The notes under the pieces are model-generated. The model worked only from the letters and a program-made list of their open reading frames with translations, searched no databases and was not told the DNA's origin. Made by a program: the position numbers and the translations under genes. From positions 434,001 through 498,000 of the forward strand of contig NZ_RHOH01000001.1 in the NCBI RefSeq assembly GCF_003946115.1: a stretch of DNA of 64,000 nt. Reading direction: 5' to 3'. Origin of the DNA: Lacticaseibacillus daqingensis (GTDB lineage Bacteria; Bacillota; Bacilli; Lactobacillales; Lactobacillaceae). Of the stretch, positions 31,076 to 40,159 are shown one piece after another (the first letter of the stretch is position 1; each line of letters begins with the position of its first letter).

Positions 31076-32017
31076 CTAGGCCTGAAGCAGGACGTCCAGC
31101 TCAGTGGCGATGGCGTCGCACTCGGCCAGGTCTTGCGCGATGGCGCCGCTGGCCAGTGGGTGGCCCCCGCCGCCGTGCGCGACGGCGAGCGGGTTGATGC
31201 TGACGGTCTTGCTCCGCAGCTCCACGCGGTAGCGGCCGTCCGGGCGGGCGGTGAAGACGGCCCAGGCCTGAATGGTGCTGAGCTGGCCCAGTGGCCCAAC
31301 AACGCGCTGGGCGTCATTGTTGGTCAGCCCAAGCTCATCCAGCGTGGTCTGATCCAGCGTCAGGCGCCCGGCACCGTTGGCCGACACCGTCACGTGGGTG
31401 AGACCGTAGCCGATCAGCTTGGCGATGGGCGGGGTCCACTCGTTTTCGCGGCGGCCGATGGCAGGCGCATCGATGCCGGTTTCAAGCAGCTGTGCCGCCA
31501 CGCGGTGGGTGGACGGGCGGGTCAGGTCGTACAGGAAGCGGCCGGTGTCGCCGATGATGCCGGCGTACAGGCGTGCCGCCACCGTGGGGTCCAGCGCTAA
31601 CCGGTCGCTGGCCGCGATCAGGTCGGCGACGATCTCTGAGCTGGAGGACGCGGAGGTGTCGACGTAGCTGAGGTCCCCGAACGGCTCGCGGTCGGGGTGG
31701 TGGTCGATTTTCATCACCAGCTTACCGGTTTGCCAGTGGTCACCGGCGATGCGCGGGATGTTGGCGGTGTCGATCACCACGACCAAGGCGTCGGCGTAAG
31801 CGGCGACGGGGACTTGGTCGGCCGGGCCGATCCAGGTCAAGGCCGGCTCCGCGGGCCCGGCGGCGTAGACGGTTTTGGTCGGGTAAGCGGCTTGCAGGGC
31901 GGCCTGCAGCCCGGTTTGCGCCCCGATGGCATCGGGGTCCGGGTTGAGGTGGCGGTGAATGATGATGGTGTCGTACTGGTCGAACGCGGCCAGTAGGGTT
32001 TCTAAGGTTGCAGACAT
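31076..32017 (-). CDS. nrnA: Bifunctional oligoribonuclease/PAP phosphatase, DHH family
   Basis: A 313-residue DHH-DHHA1 protein. Metal motifs are HRHLNPDPDAIGA near residue 21, VVIDTAN near 85, KIDHHPD near 103 (the DHH motif) and GGGGHPLASGA near 285 in DHHA1. NrnA degrades short RNA oligomers and dephosphorylates 3'-phosphoadenosine 5'-phosphate. The start is 73 bp from that of the divergent alpha/beta hydrolase, with a promoter region between. Confidence 0.9.
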   Translation of the reverse strand: MSATLETLLAAFDQYDTIIIHRHLNPDPDAIGAQTGLQAALQAAYPTKTVYAAGPAEPALTWIGPADQVPVAAYADALVVVIDTANIPRIAGDHWQTGKLVMKIDHHPDREPFGDLSYVDTSASSSSEIVADLIAASDRLALDPTVAARLYAGIIGDTGRFLYDLTRPSTHRVAAQLLETGIDAPAIGRRENEWTPPIAKLIGYGLTHVTVSANGAGRLTLDQTTLDELGLTNNDAQRVVGPLGQLSTIQAWAVFTARPDGRYRVELRSKTVSINPLAVAHGGGGHPLASGAIAQDLAECDAIATELDVLLQA

Positions 32018-32090
32018 TGTGGCGCCTCCATTCTGCCTTTATTCTAGTAGAATAGGAGACAAGACGCACGCGCAATTGGAGGGTTCTCGC

Positions 32091-32798
32091 ATGAAAAAAC
32101 GCACCAAGCTCCTGTTCATCTTGTTCGCGGTTCTGGCTTTGCTGGGGCTCGGCGGTCACATTGCCTTGCGCGCCCAAGCGCACCCGGCCACGCCGGCGGC
32201 CGCCCAAGTCGCCGCGACAGCCGCGGCAGTCGGCGACACGCGGGTCTTCGGGCCCAAGCGCGCCAAGCTGACGGTGGTGGTGTACCCCGGGGCGTTCGTT
32301 GACCCGGCGGCGTACAGCCTCTGGGCCCAGCGGGTGGCCGCGGCCGGCTACCGGGTGGCGATCGTCAGCTTTCCCTATGATCTCGCGGTGCTCGGGGGCA
32401 ACCGGGCGGACACGGTGGTGAAGGCCGGCCAGCGCTATGTCATCGGCGGGCACTCGCTGGGTGGGGTGATGGCGAGCCGGTACGCGGCGGCGCACCCGCA
32501 GGGCCTGGCCGGGGTGTTTTTCCTTGCCAGCTACCCGGACGCCAAGGGTAAGCTGACCGATGTGCCGGCGCTGTCGCTGATGGGCAGCCGCGATGGGGTG
32601 CTCAGCTGGTCGGCGTGGCGCAAGGCGAAGGCAAACCTGCCCGCGGCCACAACGTTTGCCCAGCTGACCGGGGGCAATCACGCCGGCTTTGGCGCGTACG
32701 GCGGTCAAAAAGGGGACCGCGCCGCCACGGTCAGCAACGCAGCGCAGCAGAAATGGGTCGCCGCGCAGCTGACGCGGTGGCTGGTAACCCTGAAATGA
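32091..32798 (+). CDS. Membrane-anchored or secreted alpha/beta hydrolase
   Basis: A 235-residue hydrolase with an N-terminal hydrophobic segment (residues 7-25) that acts as signal peptide or anchor. The nucleophile elbow is GGHSLGG near residue 122, the acid is probably the Asp of LMGSRDGV near 165, and the His lies in GNHAGFG near 196. The compact domain with YPGAFVDPAAY resembles lysophospholipase-type esterases. The ATG at 32091 follows GGAGGG; the open frame upstream overlaps the NrnA gene. Confidence 0.82.
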   Translation: MKKRTKLLFILFAVLALLGLGGHIALRAQAHPATPAAAQVAATAAAVGDTRVFGPKRAKLTVVVYPGAFVDPAAYSLWAQRVAAAGYRVAIVSFPYDLAVLGGNRADTVVKAGQRYVIGGHSLGGVMASRYAAAHPQGLAGVFFLASYPDAKGKLTDVPALSLMGSRDGVLSWSAWRKAKANLPAATTFAQLTGGNHAGFGAYGGQKGDRAATVSNAAQQKWVAAQLTRWLVTLK

Positions 32799-32856
32799 GT
32801 GCACGCAAAGAGATTTCATGGTACTCTAATCGCTAGACTGACTTTGGGGGCGCATC

Positions 32857-33765
32857 ATGCAATTATCGAAGACTCGGGCCAACGGGCTGCTGCTGTTGGC
32901 GGCGACCATCTGGGGCGCCGGCTACATCTGGTCCAAGCAAGCGACCAATGCGGGCATGCCGGCGGGACTGATCAATGGCATCCGCGGGCTGATCTATGCG
33001 GTGCTAGCCTACGCGGCGTTCCATCGCACGATCAACCGAATGACGCGCGCCGACTTAAAGGTGGGCCTGATCGCCGGGGGAATCAACTTCCTGGGCTTTC
33101 AGTTTCAGACGATCGGGCTCAGTGATACAACGCCGGCCAGCAACGCTTTTTTGACTGCGACTTACGTGGTGATCGTGCCGTTCATCGTGTGGGTGTTGTT
33201 CCACCAGCGACCCGAAGCCAAGAGCTACCTGGCGATCGTGGTGTGCATGATCGGCATGGCGTTTTTGACCAATGTGGTCAGCCAAGGCTTTTCGCTGCAC
33301 CTCGGGGATGTGCTGACGATCGTGTCGGCGTTTTTCTACGCGCTGCAGATCGTGTACTTCGGCATGACGGCGACCCGCACCGCGCCGTGGATCCTGGCGT
33401 TCATGCTCGGCGTGACGCAAGGCGGCTTCGGCTTTCTGTGGTCAGGGCTGTTCGAGCGCGGGACGTACGGCGCGATCGACTGGCAGGCCGGGCTGTGGCC
33501 GGTGGTGATCCTGGGTATCGTGTCATCCTTTGGCGCGCAGACCCTGCAGCTGGTGGGACAACGCTTCACCGACCCGACGCCGGCGGGGCTGATCCTGATG
33601 ACCGAGTCGCTGTTTGGCAGCGTGTTCTCGGTGGTGCTGGGATTTGAACCGTTCACGACCAACCTGTTGATCGGTGGGACCCTGATCGTCGTGGCGCTTT
33701 TGACGATGCAGGTCGGGTTGCGCCACCTGTGGCCGTTTCGGCGGCGGGTGCACGGGGAACGCTAA
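32857..33765 (+). CDS. EamA/DMT-family transporter
   Basis: A 302-residue membrane protein with ten hydrophobic segments in two EamA repeats; TIWGAGYIWSKQA near residue 14 and TPASNAFLTATYVV near 90 are typical of the first repeat. Members export amino acids, nucleobases or metabolites. The ATG follows GGGGGCGC. Substrate unknown. Confidence 0.86.
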   Translation: MQLSKTRANGLLLLAATIWGAGYIWSKQATNAGMPAGLINGIRGLIYAVLAYAAFHRTINRMTRADLKVGLIAGGINFLGFQFQTIGLSDTTPASNAFLTATYVVIVPFIVWVLFHQRPEAKSYLAIVVCMIGMAFLTNVVSQGFSLHLGDVLTIVSAFFYALQIVYFGMTATRTAPWILAFMLGVTQGGFGFLWSGLFERGTYGAIDWQAGLWPVVILGIVSSFGAQTLQLVGQRFTDPTPAGLILMTESLFGSVFSVVLGFEPFTTNLLIGGTLIVVALLTMQVGLRHLWPFRRRVHGER

Positions 33766-33770
33766 GGGTG

Positions 33771-33799
33771 AGGCCGTCGCAAACCGGCGGCCTTTTTGT
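33771..33799 (+). terminator. Terminator of the EamA gene
   Basis: AGGCCG/CGGCCT arms with TTTTTG, just after the stop codon. Confidence 0.75.
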
Positions 33800-33884
33800 C
33801 TGCTCTCATTTTAATCTCATGTTTTCACTTGACTTTAATAGTCAGTCTTGTAAGCTGAATGCAATCAGAATTGGAGGGATGACC

Positions 33885-34973
33885 ATGCAAATCAAGACGC
33901 TGACCGTGCACCGCATGATGCTGCACCTGCGCCAACCCGCGACGGTGACCTTCGCCACCTTCGATGCGGTGCCCAGCCTGCTCGTGCGGCTTGAAACCGA
34001 CACGGGGCTGGTCGGCTACGGTGAGGCCAATCCGGTCGAGCAGGTGACGGGGGAAACGGTCGCCAGCTCGATCGCGGCTTTGGCTACGCTGCGACCGGTG
34101 CTGGTGGGCACCGACCCGCTGAGCATCGAGGCCGCACACCGGCGCATGGACGCCGCACTGCTCGGCCACACCGCACTCAAGGCCGGCATCGACCTGGCGC
34201 TGTACGACCTGCTGGGCAAGCACACTGGGCTGCCGCTGTACCAGCTGCTCGGCGGTAACGCCAACGCGGTCACGACCGACATCACCGTAATGCTCAACTC
34301 GGCTTCGGTGATGATCGCTGAGGCCAAGGCCCGCGTGGCAGAAGGCTTCACGGCGCTCAAAATCAAAACGGGTCTGGATGAGGCGCACGACCGCACCGTC
34401 ATCGCCGGTATTCTGGCCGCGGTGCCGCCAACCGTCAGCCTGAAGCTCGATGCCAACCAAGGCTGGACGCCCAAGCAGACGATCCGCATGATGCGCCAGT
34501 TCGACGTGCCCAACCTGACCATTGTGGAGCAGCCGCTCCCGGCGTGGCAAACCGCCGGCAATCCGCTGGTGCGCGCCGGCATCACGCAGGATCTGATGCT
34601 GGACGAAACCGTGCACGATGCCCACGATGCGGCCGCCGCGGTGGCTGCCGGGGCGTGTGACGCGATCAACATCAAGCTGATGAAGGCCAGCGGGCTGTGG
34701 GGCGCGGAAGCCATCAACCGCGTGGCCGAGGCTGCCGGCGTCTACTGCATGATCGGCTGCATGGCGGAAAGCCGGCTGGGGATTGCGGCCGCCGCGCATT
34801 TTGCCGCTGCGCACGCCAACGTGCGGGATTGTGACCTGGACTCGGTGCTGTTACTGGAAGAGACCCCGTGGCTGCAGGGCGGCTTCACCCAAACCGGTGA
34901 GCAGCTCGTGCTCAGCGATGCCCCGGGGCTGGGCGTGACCGTGGATGAGGAGGCGCTGAATGACCGTTTATGA
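33885..34973 (+). CDS. Dipeptide epimerase, enolase superfamily
   Basis: A 362-residue muconate-lactonizing-subgroup enzyme, like L-Ala-D/L-Glu epimerase. Catalytic motifs: LKIKTGLD near residue 161 (Lys-x-Lys), LDANQGW near 190 (metal Asp), IVEQPLP near 217 (metal Glu), LDETVHD near 242 (metal Asp/Glu) and INIKLMKASG near 266 (Lys on the opposite face). It probably epimerises dipeptides from murein turnover. The ATG at 33885 follows GGAGGG by six bases. The last 14 bp overlap the next gene. Confidence 0.88.
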   Translation: MQIKTLTVHRMMLHLRQPATVTFATFDAVPSLLVRLETDTGLVGYGEANPVEQVTGETVASSIAALATLRPVLVGTDPLSIEAAHRRMDAALLGHTALKAGIDLALYDLLGKHTGLPLYQLLGGNANAVTTDITVMLNSASVMIAEAKARVAEGFTALKIKTGLDEAHDRTVIAGILAAVPPTVSLKLDANQGWTPKQTIRMMRQFDVPNLTIVEQPLPAWQTAGNPLVRAGITQDLMLDETVHDAHDAAAAVAAGACDAINIKLMKASGLWGAEAINRVAEAAGVYCMIGCMAESRLGIAAAAHFAAAHANVRDCDLDSVLLLEETPWLQGGFTQTGEQLVLSDAPGLGVTVDEEALNDRL

Positions 34974-36951
34974 TGTCTACCAATGCGGGGTGCGGCGGGC
35001 CAGTTTCACCGTCACCCCAGGAACGCCGGTCGCGGTCACGGTGGCGAGCCGCTTGGACCTTCCCCAGTGGGCGCAAAACTGGGCGGGTCAGCCGCTACCA
35101 CCCCTGGTCGAAGGGGAGTTGCGCGCACATGGCGCACGCTACACCGAAGCGGCTGGGGGCCGTGTCTGGCAACAACGCGATGCGCGCCCGGCCGTGAATT
35201 TGTTGGTGCATGATGGGCGCGTAGTGGGGGCGGAAACCACCAATAATAGCGCGACCGAGGTGGTGATCGCGCGCGGGCTTGAGGCGCAGTCCAGCCTGGC
35301 CGCTTGGCAGGCCGCGGGGTTGCTGCTTGAGGCACCGGCGCCGCTGCCGGCGGCCTTCACCGCGCAGGTGCCGATGCGCGACGGGGTGCAGTTGGCCACC
35401 ACCGTGCAGCTGCCGACCACGCCGGGCCCGGCGGCAGTGGTGTTCATGCGCACCCCGTACGGCCGCCAGCTGTACGAAGCGGGGCTGGCGCATTTTGCCC
35501 AGCGCGGGTTCGTCGTGGTAATTCAGGACGTGCGTGGGCGCAACGACTCGCAGGGCGAGTGGGTGCCGATGGTGCACGAGGAGGCGGATGGCGAAGACGC
35601 CTTGGATTGGCTGGCGGCGCAGTCCTGGTCCACCGGCAAAATCGGCATGTTTGGCGGTTCATACAGCGGCGGTGTGCAGTGGGCCGCGGCCGCCAGCCGC
35701 AGCCCGCACCTGACCACGATGATCAGCCAGGTCACCTCCGGCGGGCCGTTCGATGACATGTTCTACCGCAACGGCGCACCGCTGTCGGCCGTGGCCTCCT
35801 GGCTCTTTGCGACCGGTGAACGGTATTTTGATCCAACCAAAATGCAGCGCACCGACTGGGCGGACCTGCTGAAGGTGCGGCCGTTCCAAAACATTCCGGT
35901 GGTCGGCCTTGGCCATGAGATCTCGGGCTTCTCGACCATCATGGCCCACCCGGACTATGATGCCTGGCATCAGGCGATGGACTGGCCAACGCGCGTGGCC
36001 GGCATGCAGGTACCGGTGCTGATCCAAAGCGGCTGGTACGACGATGACGGCGTGGGCACCACCGATGCCCTGCTGGCCACCGCGCACTACCCGGCGACCC
36101 AGCGCCGCGTGATCCTCGGCCCATGGCTGCATGGCGGCAACAGTCAATACGACCTCGGCCCTGTCCATCTGGGCGAACAAGCGCTGCGGTTTGATATTGA
36201 TCTGATTCACCAGCAGTGGTTCGACCACTTCCTAAACGGCGTTGCCAATGGGGTCGAGCAGGGGCCCACCGTCGAATATTACGTGATCCATGAGGACCGC
36301 TGGCGCACCGCGACCACTTTTCCCCCGGAAGGGACCGAGACGACTTGGCACCTGGACGCGACCACCGGGACGCTGGCGCCGGATGCGCCAACGCAAGCGG
36401 GGACAGTCAGCTACGACTACGATCCAGCCGACCCGACCCCGCAGCTGCTCGATGTCAGCGCCAATGAGTTCCAGTACCCCAACGACTACCAACCGGTTGA
36501 GGCGCGGTCTGATGTGGTCAGCTTCACCAGCGCGCCATTGGCCCAGCCGATGACCGTCGCAGGCTGGTTTGACGTCGCCTTTGACGCCCAGTCCAGTGCG
36601 GTCAACACCGACTGGGTGGTCAGATTGACCGATGTCACCCCTGATGGGCAAAGCATCAACCTAGCCGACCAGGTGCTGAACGCGCGCTACCGCAACGGCC
36701 TAGCCGACCCGACACTGCTGACGCCGGGGGCCACCGCGCATTATCGTATTCGCACGCAAAAAACGGCGTACCGTCTGGCCGCCGGGCACCGCCTGCGGCT
36801 GGACATTGCCAGTGCGGCGGACAATCTGATTTTCCCCAACACCAACACGGCCGCCGGCGCCGCAGGGACGACCGCAGTGGTCGCGCACCAGACGATCGTG
36901 ACCGGGCCCGGGCAGGGCGGCACGGTGACGTTCACCGTGGTGGCAGATTAA
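34960..36951 (+). CDS. CocE/NonD-type S15-family hydrolase (X-Pro dipeptidyl-peptidase-like)
   Basis: A 663-residue S15-superfamily protein: a poorly conserved N-terminal part of about 130 residues, then an alpha/beta-hydrolase domain with GGSYSGG near residue 232 (nucleophile Ser), an acid in SGWYDDDG near 360 and His in GPWLHGG near 388, and a C-terminal jelly-roll domain. Family members hydrolyse esters, amides or X-Pro peptides. Co-transcription with the dipeptide epimerase, which it overlaps, favours a peptide-derived substrate. No signal peptide. Confidence 0.85.
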   Translation: MTVYDVYQCGVRRASFTVTPGTPVAVTVASRLDLPQWAQNWAGQPLPPLVEGELRAHGARYTEAAGGRVWQQRDARPAVNLLVHDGRVVGAETTNNSATEVVIARGLEAQSSLAAWQAAGLLLEAPAPLPAAFTAQVPMRDGVQLATTVQLPTTPGPAAVVFMRTPYGRQLYEAGLAHFAQRGFVVVIQDVRGRNDSQGEWVPMVHEEADGEDALDWLAAQSWSTGKIGMFGGSYSGGVQWAAAASRSPHLTTMISQVTSGGPFDDMFYRNGAPLSAVASWLFATGERYFDPTKMQRTDWADLLKVRPFQNIPVVGLGHEISGFSTIMAHPDYDAWHQAMDWPTRVAGMQVPVLIQSGWYDDDGVGTTDALLATAHYPATQRRVILGPWLHGGNSQYDLGPVHLGEQALRFDIDLIHQQWFDHFLNGVANGVEQGPTVEYYVIHEDRWRTATTFPPEGTETTWHLDATTGTLAPDAPTQAGTVSYDYDPADPTPQLLDVSANEFQYPNDYQPVEARSDVVSFTSAPLAQPMTVAGWFDVAFDAQSSAVNTDWVVRLTDVTPDGQSINLADQVLNARYRNGLADPTLLTPGATAHYRIRTQKTAYRLAAGHRLRLDIASAADNLIFPNTNTAAGAAGTTAVVAHQTIVTGPGQGGTVTFTVVAD

Positions 36952-36958
36952 AGCAAAT

Positions 36959-36986
36959 AAAAAGGACGCATGATGCGTCCTTTTTA
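36959..36986. terminator. Bidirectional terminator
   Basis: AAAAAGGACGCAT and ATGCGTCCTTTTT form a perfect stem between the convergent S15-family and CmpB-type genes. Confidence 0.92.
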
Positions 36987-36991
36987 CTTGG

Positions 36992-37804
36992 TTAGGATTT
37001 CTTCAGCTTGTTCACCAGCTCCGCCAGCGCCGAAATATCGGTGGCGCTGGTGTGGGTGTCATGCAGCTTCAGGTGGGGAAAACTCTTGAGCAGGCGGCGC
37101 TGAACGTGGCTGAGGCGCGGCAGCTTGGCGCGCGACTCGGCGTCTTGGCGGTACTGTTCCAGCCACGGGTATTCGGCCTCCAGGCGTGCGCCGGTGGCTG
37201 CCGCCTTTTGCTGCAGCTCCTGCTTGGTCGCAGCGATCGTGTCGCCGATGCGCTTGGTGGCGGCACCAAAGGCCAGCAGGTTGGCCAGCGTGAAGCCGAA
37301 GTCAAAGGCGAACAGTGCGATCAGCGCGAACGCCGCAAAGACGCCGTAGCGCGCGTCGATGTGGGTGACCACCTGCGCGACCAGCGGGTGGATGACTTTG
37401 ATGATCACGAGCATGCCGACGCCCCAAAAGGCAGAGATGGGTAGCGCCACGCGGCCGTTCAGGTTCAGCGGGATGTTGCTGTAATCCCACCAGCGCGCGT
37501 GGAACAGCGCCTCCATCAGCCAGGAGGTGACGTACTCGATCACCGTGATGATGAGCACCGACAGCAGGTAGAGCATCAGCAGGTTGTGCTGGAACGGGTG
37601 GATCACCGCGAGCACCGCCGTCATCGAGAACCCGTAGACGGGAATGACCGGACCGGTCAAAAAGCCCGAGTTGACCCAGCGATGTTTGCGGACACTGACG
37701 TAGCCGCTTTCCCACAGCCAGCCAACGAAGCCGTACGCGAAGAAGTAAAGCACCCAAGTGGTGAAGCCCTGTGCAAGCGCCATGAGTTGTGCGGAATGTG
37801 TCAT
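36992..37804 (-). CDS. CmpB-type putative ABC transporter permease/membrane protein
   Basis: A 270-residue protein with about six membrane segments in the first 190 residues and a soluble, charged tail. The block FFAYGFVGWLWESGYVS and the VNSGFLTGPVIPVYG segment are diagnostic of the family annotated as putative ABC transporter permease (PF06541). Despite that name no ABC partner is present and the function is unknown. Confidence 0.85.
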   Translation of the reverse strand: MTHSAQLMALAQGFTTWVLYFFAYGFVGWLWESGYVSVRKHRWVNSGFLTGPVIPVYGFSMTAVLAVIHPFQHNLLMLYLLSVLIITVIEYVTSWLMEALFHARWWDYSNIPLNLNGRVALPISAFWGVGMLVIIKVIHPLVAQVVTHIDARYGVFAAFALIALFAFDFGFTLANLLAFGAATKRIGDTIAATKQELQQKAAATGARLEAEYPWLEQYRQDAESRAKLPRLSHVQRRLLKSFPHLKLHDTHTSATDISALAELVNKLKKS

Positions 37805-37880
37805 GAGCAGCCCTCCATTCGCTTCGACTGTAACACACTGGCAAAAGCCGGTACAATAGAAGAAAACTGGAGGTCACCTT

Positions 37881-38516
37881 ATGGACTTCAATCTGATCGG
37901 CGACCCGGCCAAGGCGCGCCCGATGGCCCGTTATATGAAAGACCAGTTTCCGTTTGTCGGGGTGCAAACGGTGGCGCGCCGCGCGCAGACCCGCCCGCTA
38001 CTTCAGGCCGCGAAGTACGAGTCCCTGTCCACGGTGCACGCGTGGCTGCAGGCGCTGTACGCGCGGCCGGAACGCGAGTACCAGTACGTGGCTTACGATC
38101 TGGCCGCCAGCGCGGTGCGCCGGTTCACCCTGGCGGACTTAGTGGCGCTTGAGCCGCTGGTGCTTGCAAAGCCGTGGTGGGATACGGTGGATGGCTGGCG
38201 CGCCGTATACGGCCGCTACCTGCAGCTGCACCCCGAAGACAAGGACGCGGTGTTCGCGCGCTTCGACCGCCACCCGGACTTCTGGGCCCGGCGCGTGGCC
38301 ATCACGCTACAGTTACAGGAAAAAGGGGCCACCGACACGGCGATGCTGGCGCAAGCCATCGAATACGATCGCACCACCCCTGAATTTTTCATTCAAAAAG
38401 CGATCGGGTGGGCGCTGCGGGCGTACAGCAAAACGGACGCGGCGTGGGTACGAGACTTCATCGCCACGCACGAACTGAGCAAGCTGGCGGTGCGCGAGGG
38501 CAGTAAGTACCTGTGA
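37881..38516 (+). CDS. DNA alkylation repair protein, AlkD-like
   Basis: A 211-residue all-helical HEAT-repeat protein of the AlkD family, with the conserved segments MKDQFPFVGVQT near residue 19 and KPWWDTVDG near 93, the latter including the Asp used for excision of cationic alkylpurines. GGAGG lies eight to nine bases before the ATG. Divergent from the CmpB-type gene. Confidence 0.9.
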   Translation: MDFNLIGDPAKARPMARYMKDQFPFVGVQTVARRAQTRPLLQAAKYESLSTVHAWLQALYARPEREYQYVAYDLAASAVRRFTLADLVALEPLVLAKPWWDTVDGWRAVYGRYLQLHPEDKDAVFARFDRHPDFWARRVAITLQLQEKGATDTAMLAQAIEYDRTTPEFFIQKAIGWALRAYSKTDAAWVRDFIATHELSKLAVREGSKYL

Positions 38517-38521
38517 CCACG

Positions 38522-38562
38522 CCAAAACGGCCACCCCAGTGAAGCGCGGGTGGCCGTTTTGA
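38522..38562. terminator. Bidirectional terminator
   Basis: AAAACGGCCACCC and GGGTGGCCGTTTT pair across a short loop between the convergent AlkD and MFS genes. Confidence 0.9.
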
Positions 38563-38576
38563 CGTGGTCCAGACGA

Positions 38577-40043
38577 TCAGGCCGCGACCCGCTCCAAGTG
38601 CTGCGCCCAGCCATTGATGGCGGCGGCGATCAGCATCAGCACAAGTGCGAGCACCATCACATTGTGCAGGCCGCTGTGCAGGATCTGGCGCATCTGCGGC
38701 ATGAGCGCCTGGGGTAGGCTACCGGCGCTGTGGCTGTCGGACAGCTTGTTCATCATCGCCAGCGTGACACGGCCGTGCGTGGCCGCGATGCCGCGCAGCA
38801 GCGCGCGGTTGACCAGCAGGCCGAAGATGGCGGTGGTGAAGGTCTGGCTGAGCATTCGCAGTAAAAACGAGAAGCTGGTCGCCACCGGCACGTCCTGCAA
38901 GGCGGCGTCTTGTTGCACCTTGACCTGCAGCTCGTTGAAACAGCCGCCGTTGCCGAATCCCTCAAACCCCGCGGCCACCAGCAGCAGCCAGTACGGCGCC
39001 TGCACACCGGCCCCGACCATCAGCACGAAGCTGATGATCAGCATGGCGATGCCGATCATCACCACCTGGTGCGGCGAGCAGAAGCGCCGCAGTCCCGGCA
39101 CCGCCTCCGAACCGATGAAGTCGGTGACTGAGCCCGGGATCTGCGTGGCGCCGCCAATCAGGGCGGTGGTGCCGATCAGCCCCTGCGCCCACATCGGCGA
39201 GTAGGTCAAAAAGCCGATGAACGCGCCCCAGATCAGCGTGAACAGCGCAAAGTCGATCACCAGCGCCCGATTTTGGAACAGCCGGCCGGGGATGATCGGA
39301 TCGGCGGCTGTGCGCTCCACCCGCACCAGCCCGGCAAAGGCCAGCACCGCGATGACGGCGGCGACGGCAACCACCCAGCTGGCGGCCAAGCCGACGAACT
39401 CGATGGCGCACAGCAGGGCGATCAGGCCGACTGCCATCAGTCCGGCGCCCAGCGCATCGGTTTTGCCTACCGCGCGGGGGCGGGCCTGGGTCTGGTAGAA
39501 CACCTGGATCAGCACCGCCGACAGCAGGCCGATCGGTACGTTCAGGTAAAAGACCCAGTGCCACGACAGCGTGTCGACGATGGCGCCGCCGACCAGCGGA
39601 CCGATGATGGTCGCGGTGCTGTAGCTGGCCGAGACGAACCCGAGCACCTGCATGCGCCGGCGCGGTTGCGGGTAGAGCTCCGCGTAGATGATATAGGGCA
39701 ACGAGATCATCCCGCCGTTGCCGATGCCGGCCAGCCCGCGCGCGAGGATCAAAAAGCCCATGTTCGGCGCGATCCCCTGCAACAGCGACCCGACGACGAA
39801 GAACACCGCGGCGAGCTGGTAGGCGGTCTTGTTGCCGACGCGCTCGCCGAGTTTGCTCCAGATGAGCGTGGACACGGCGGTGCCGAGCAGGAACACGGCG
39901 ACCAGCCACGCCATCCACCGCAGGCCGTGCAGGTCGGCGATGATGGCGGGCAGGGCGGTGTTGACGATGGTGCCGTCCAGGCCACTCATGGCGTTGGATA
40001 AGAGGAGCGCGAGCGTGACGATGGTGATGTTGCGTTTAGTCAA
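38577..40043 (-). CDS. DHA2-family MFS multidrug transporter (14 TM)
   Basis: A 488-residue protein with about fourteen hydrophobic segments. It contains the DHA2 pattern GLDGTIVNTALPAI at segment one and motif C (TIIGPLVGGAIVDT) near residue 145, so it is probably a proton-coupled drug exporter. The TTG at 40043 is used because AAGGAAG lies seven bases upstream; the product then starts TKRNITIV. Confidence 0.87.
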   Translation of the reverse strand: MTKRNITIVTLALLLSNAMSGLDGTIVNTALPAIIADLHGLRWMAWLVAVFLLGTAVSTLIWSKLGERVGNKTAYQLAAVFFVVGSLLQGIAPNMGFLILARGLAGIGNGGMISLPYIIYAELYPQPRRRMQVLGFVSASYSTATIIGPLVGGAIVDTLSWHWVFYLNVPIGLLSAVLIQVFYQTQARPRAVGKTDALGAGLMAVGLIALLCAIEFVGLAASWVVAVAAVIAVLAFAGLVRVERTAADPIIPGRLFQNRALVIDFALFTLIWGAFIGFLTYSPMWAQGLIGTTALIGGATQIPGSVTDFIGSEAVPGLRRFCSPHQVVMIGIAMLIISFVLMVGAGVQAPYWLLLVAAGFEGFGNGGCFNELQVKVQQDAALQDVPVATSFSFLLRMLSQTFTTAIFGLLVNRALLRGIAATHGRVTLAMMNKLSDSHSAGSLPQALMPQMRQILHSGLHNVMVLALVLMLIAAAINGWAQHLERVAA

Positions 40044-40123
40044 GGCGAGACTTCCTTTTCTGAAAATAATCACGCCTTTTATTCAACACCTTTGGCGGTG
40101 CGACTGCAAATGGTGGCGGTATG

Positions 40124-40155
40124 AAAAAAGCGCCACCGTCGCAAGCGGTGACGCC
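40124..40155 (-). terminator. Terminator of pepT
   Basis: GGCGTCACCG and CGGTGGCGC form a stem followed on the minus strand by TTTTTT. Confidence 0.8.
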
Positions 40156-40159
40156 AAGT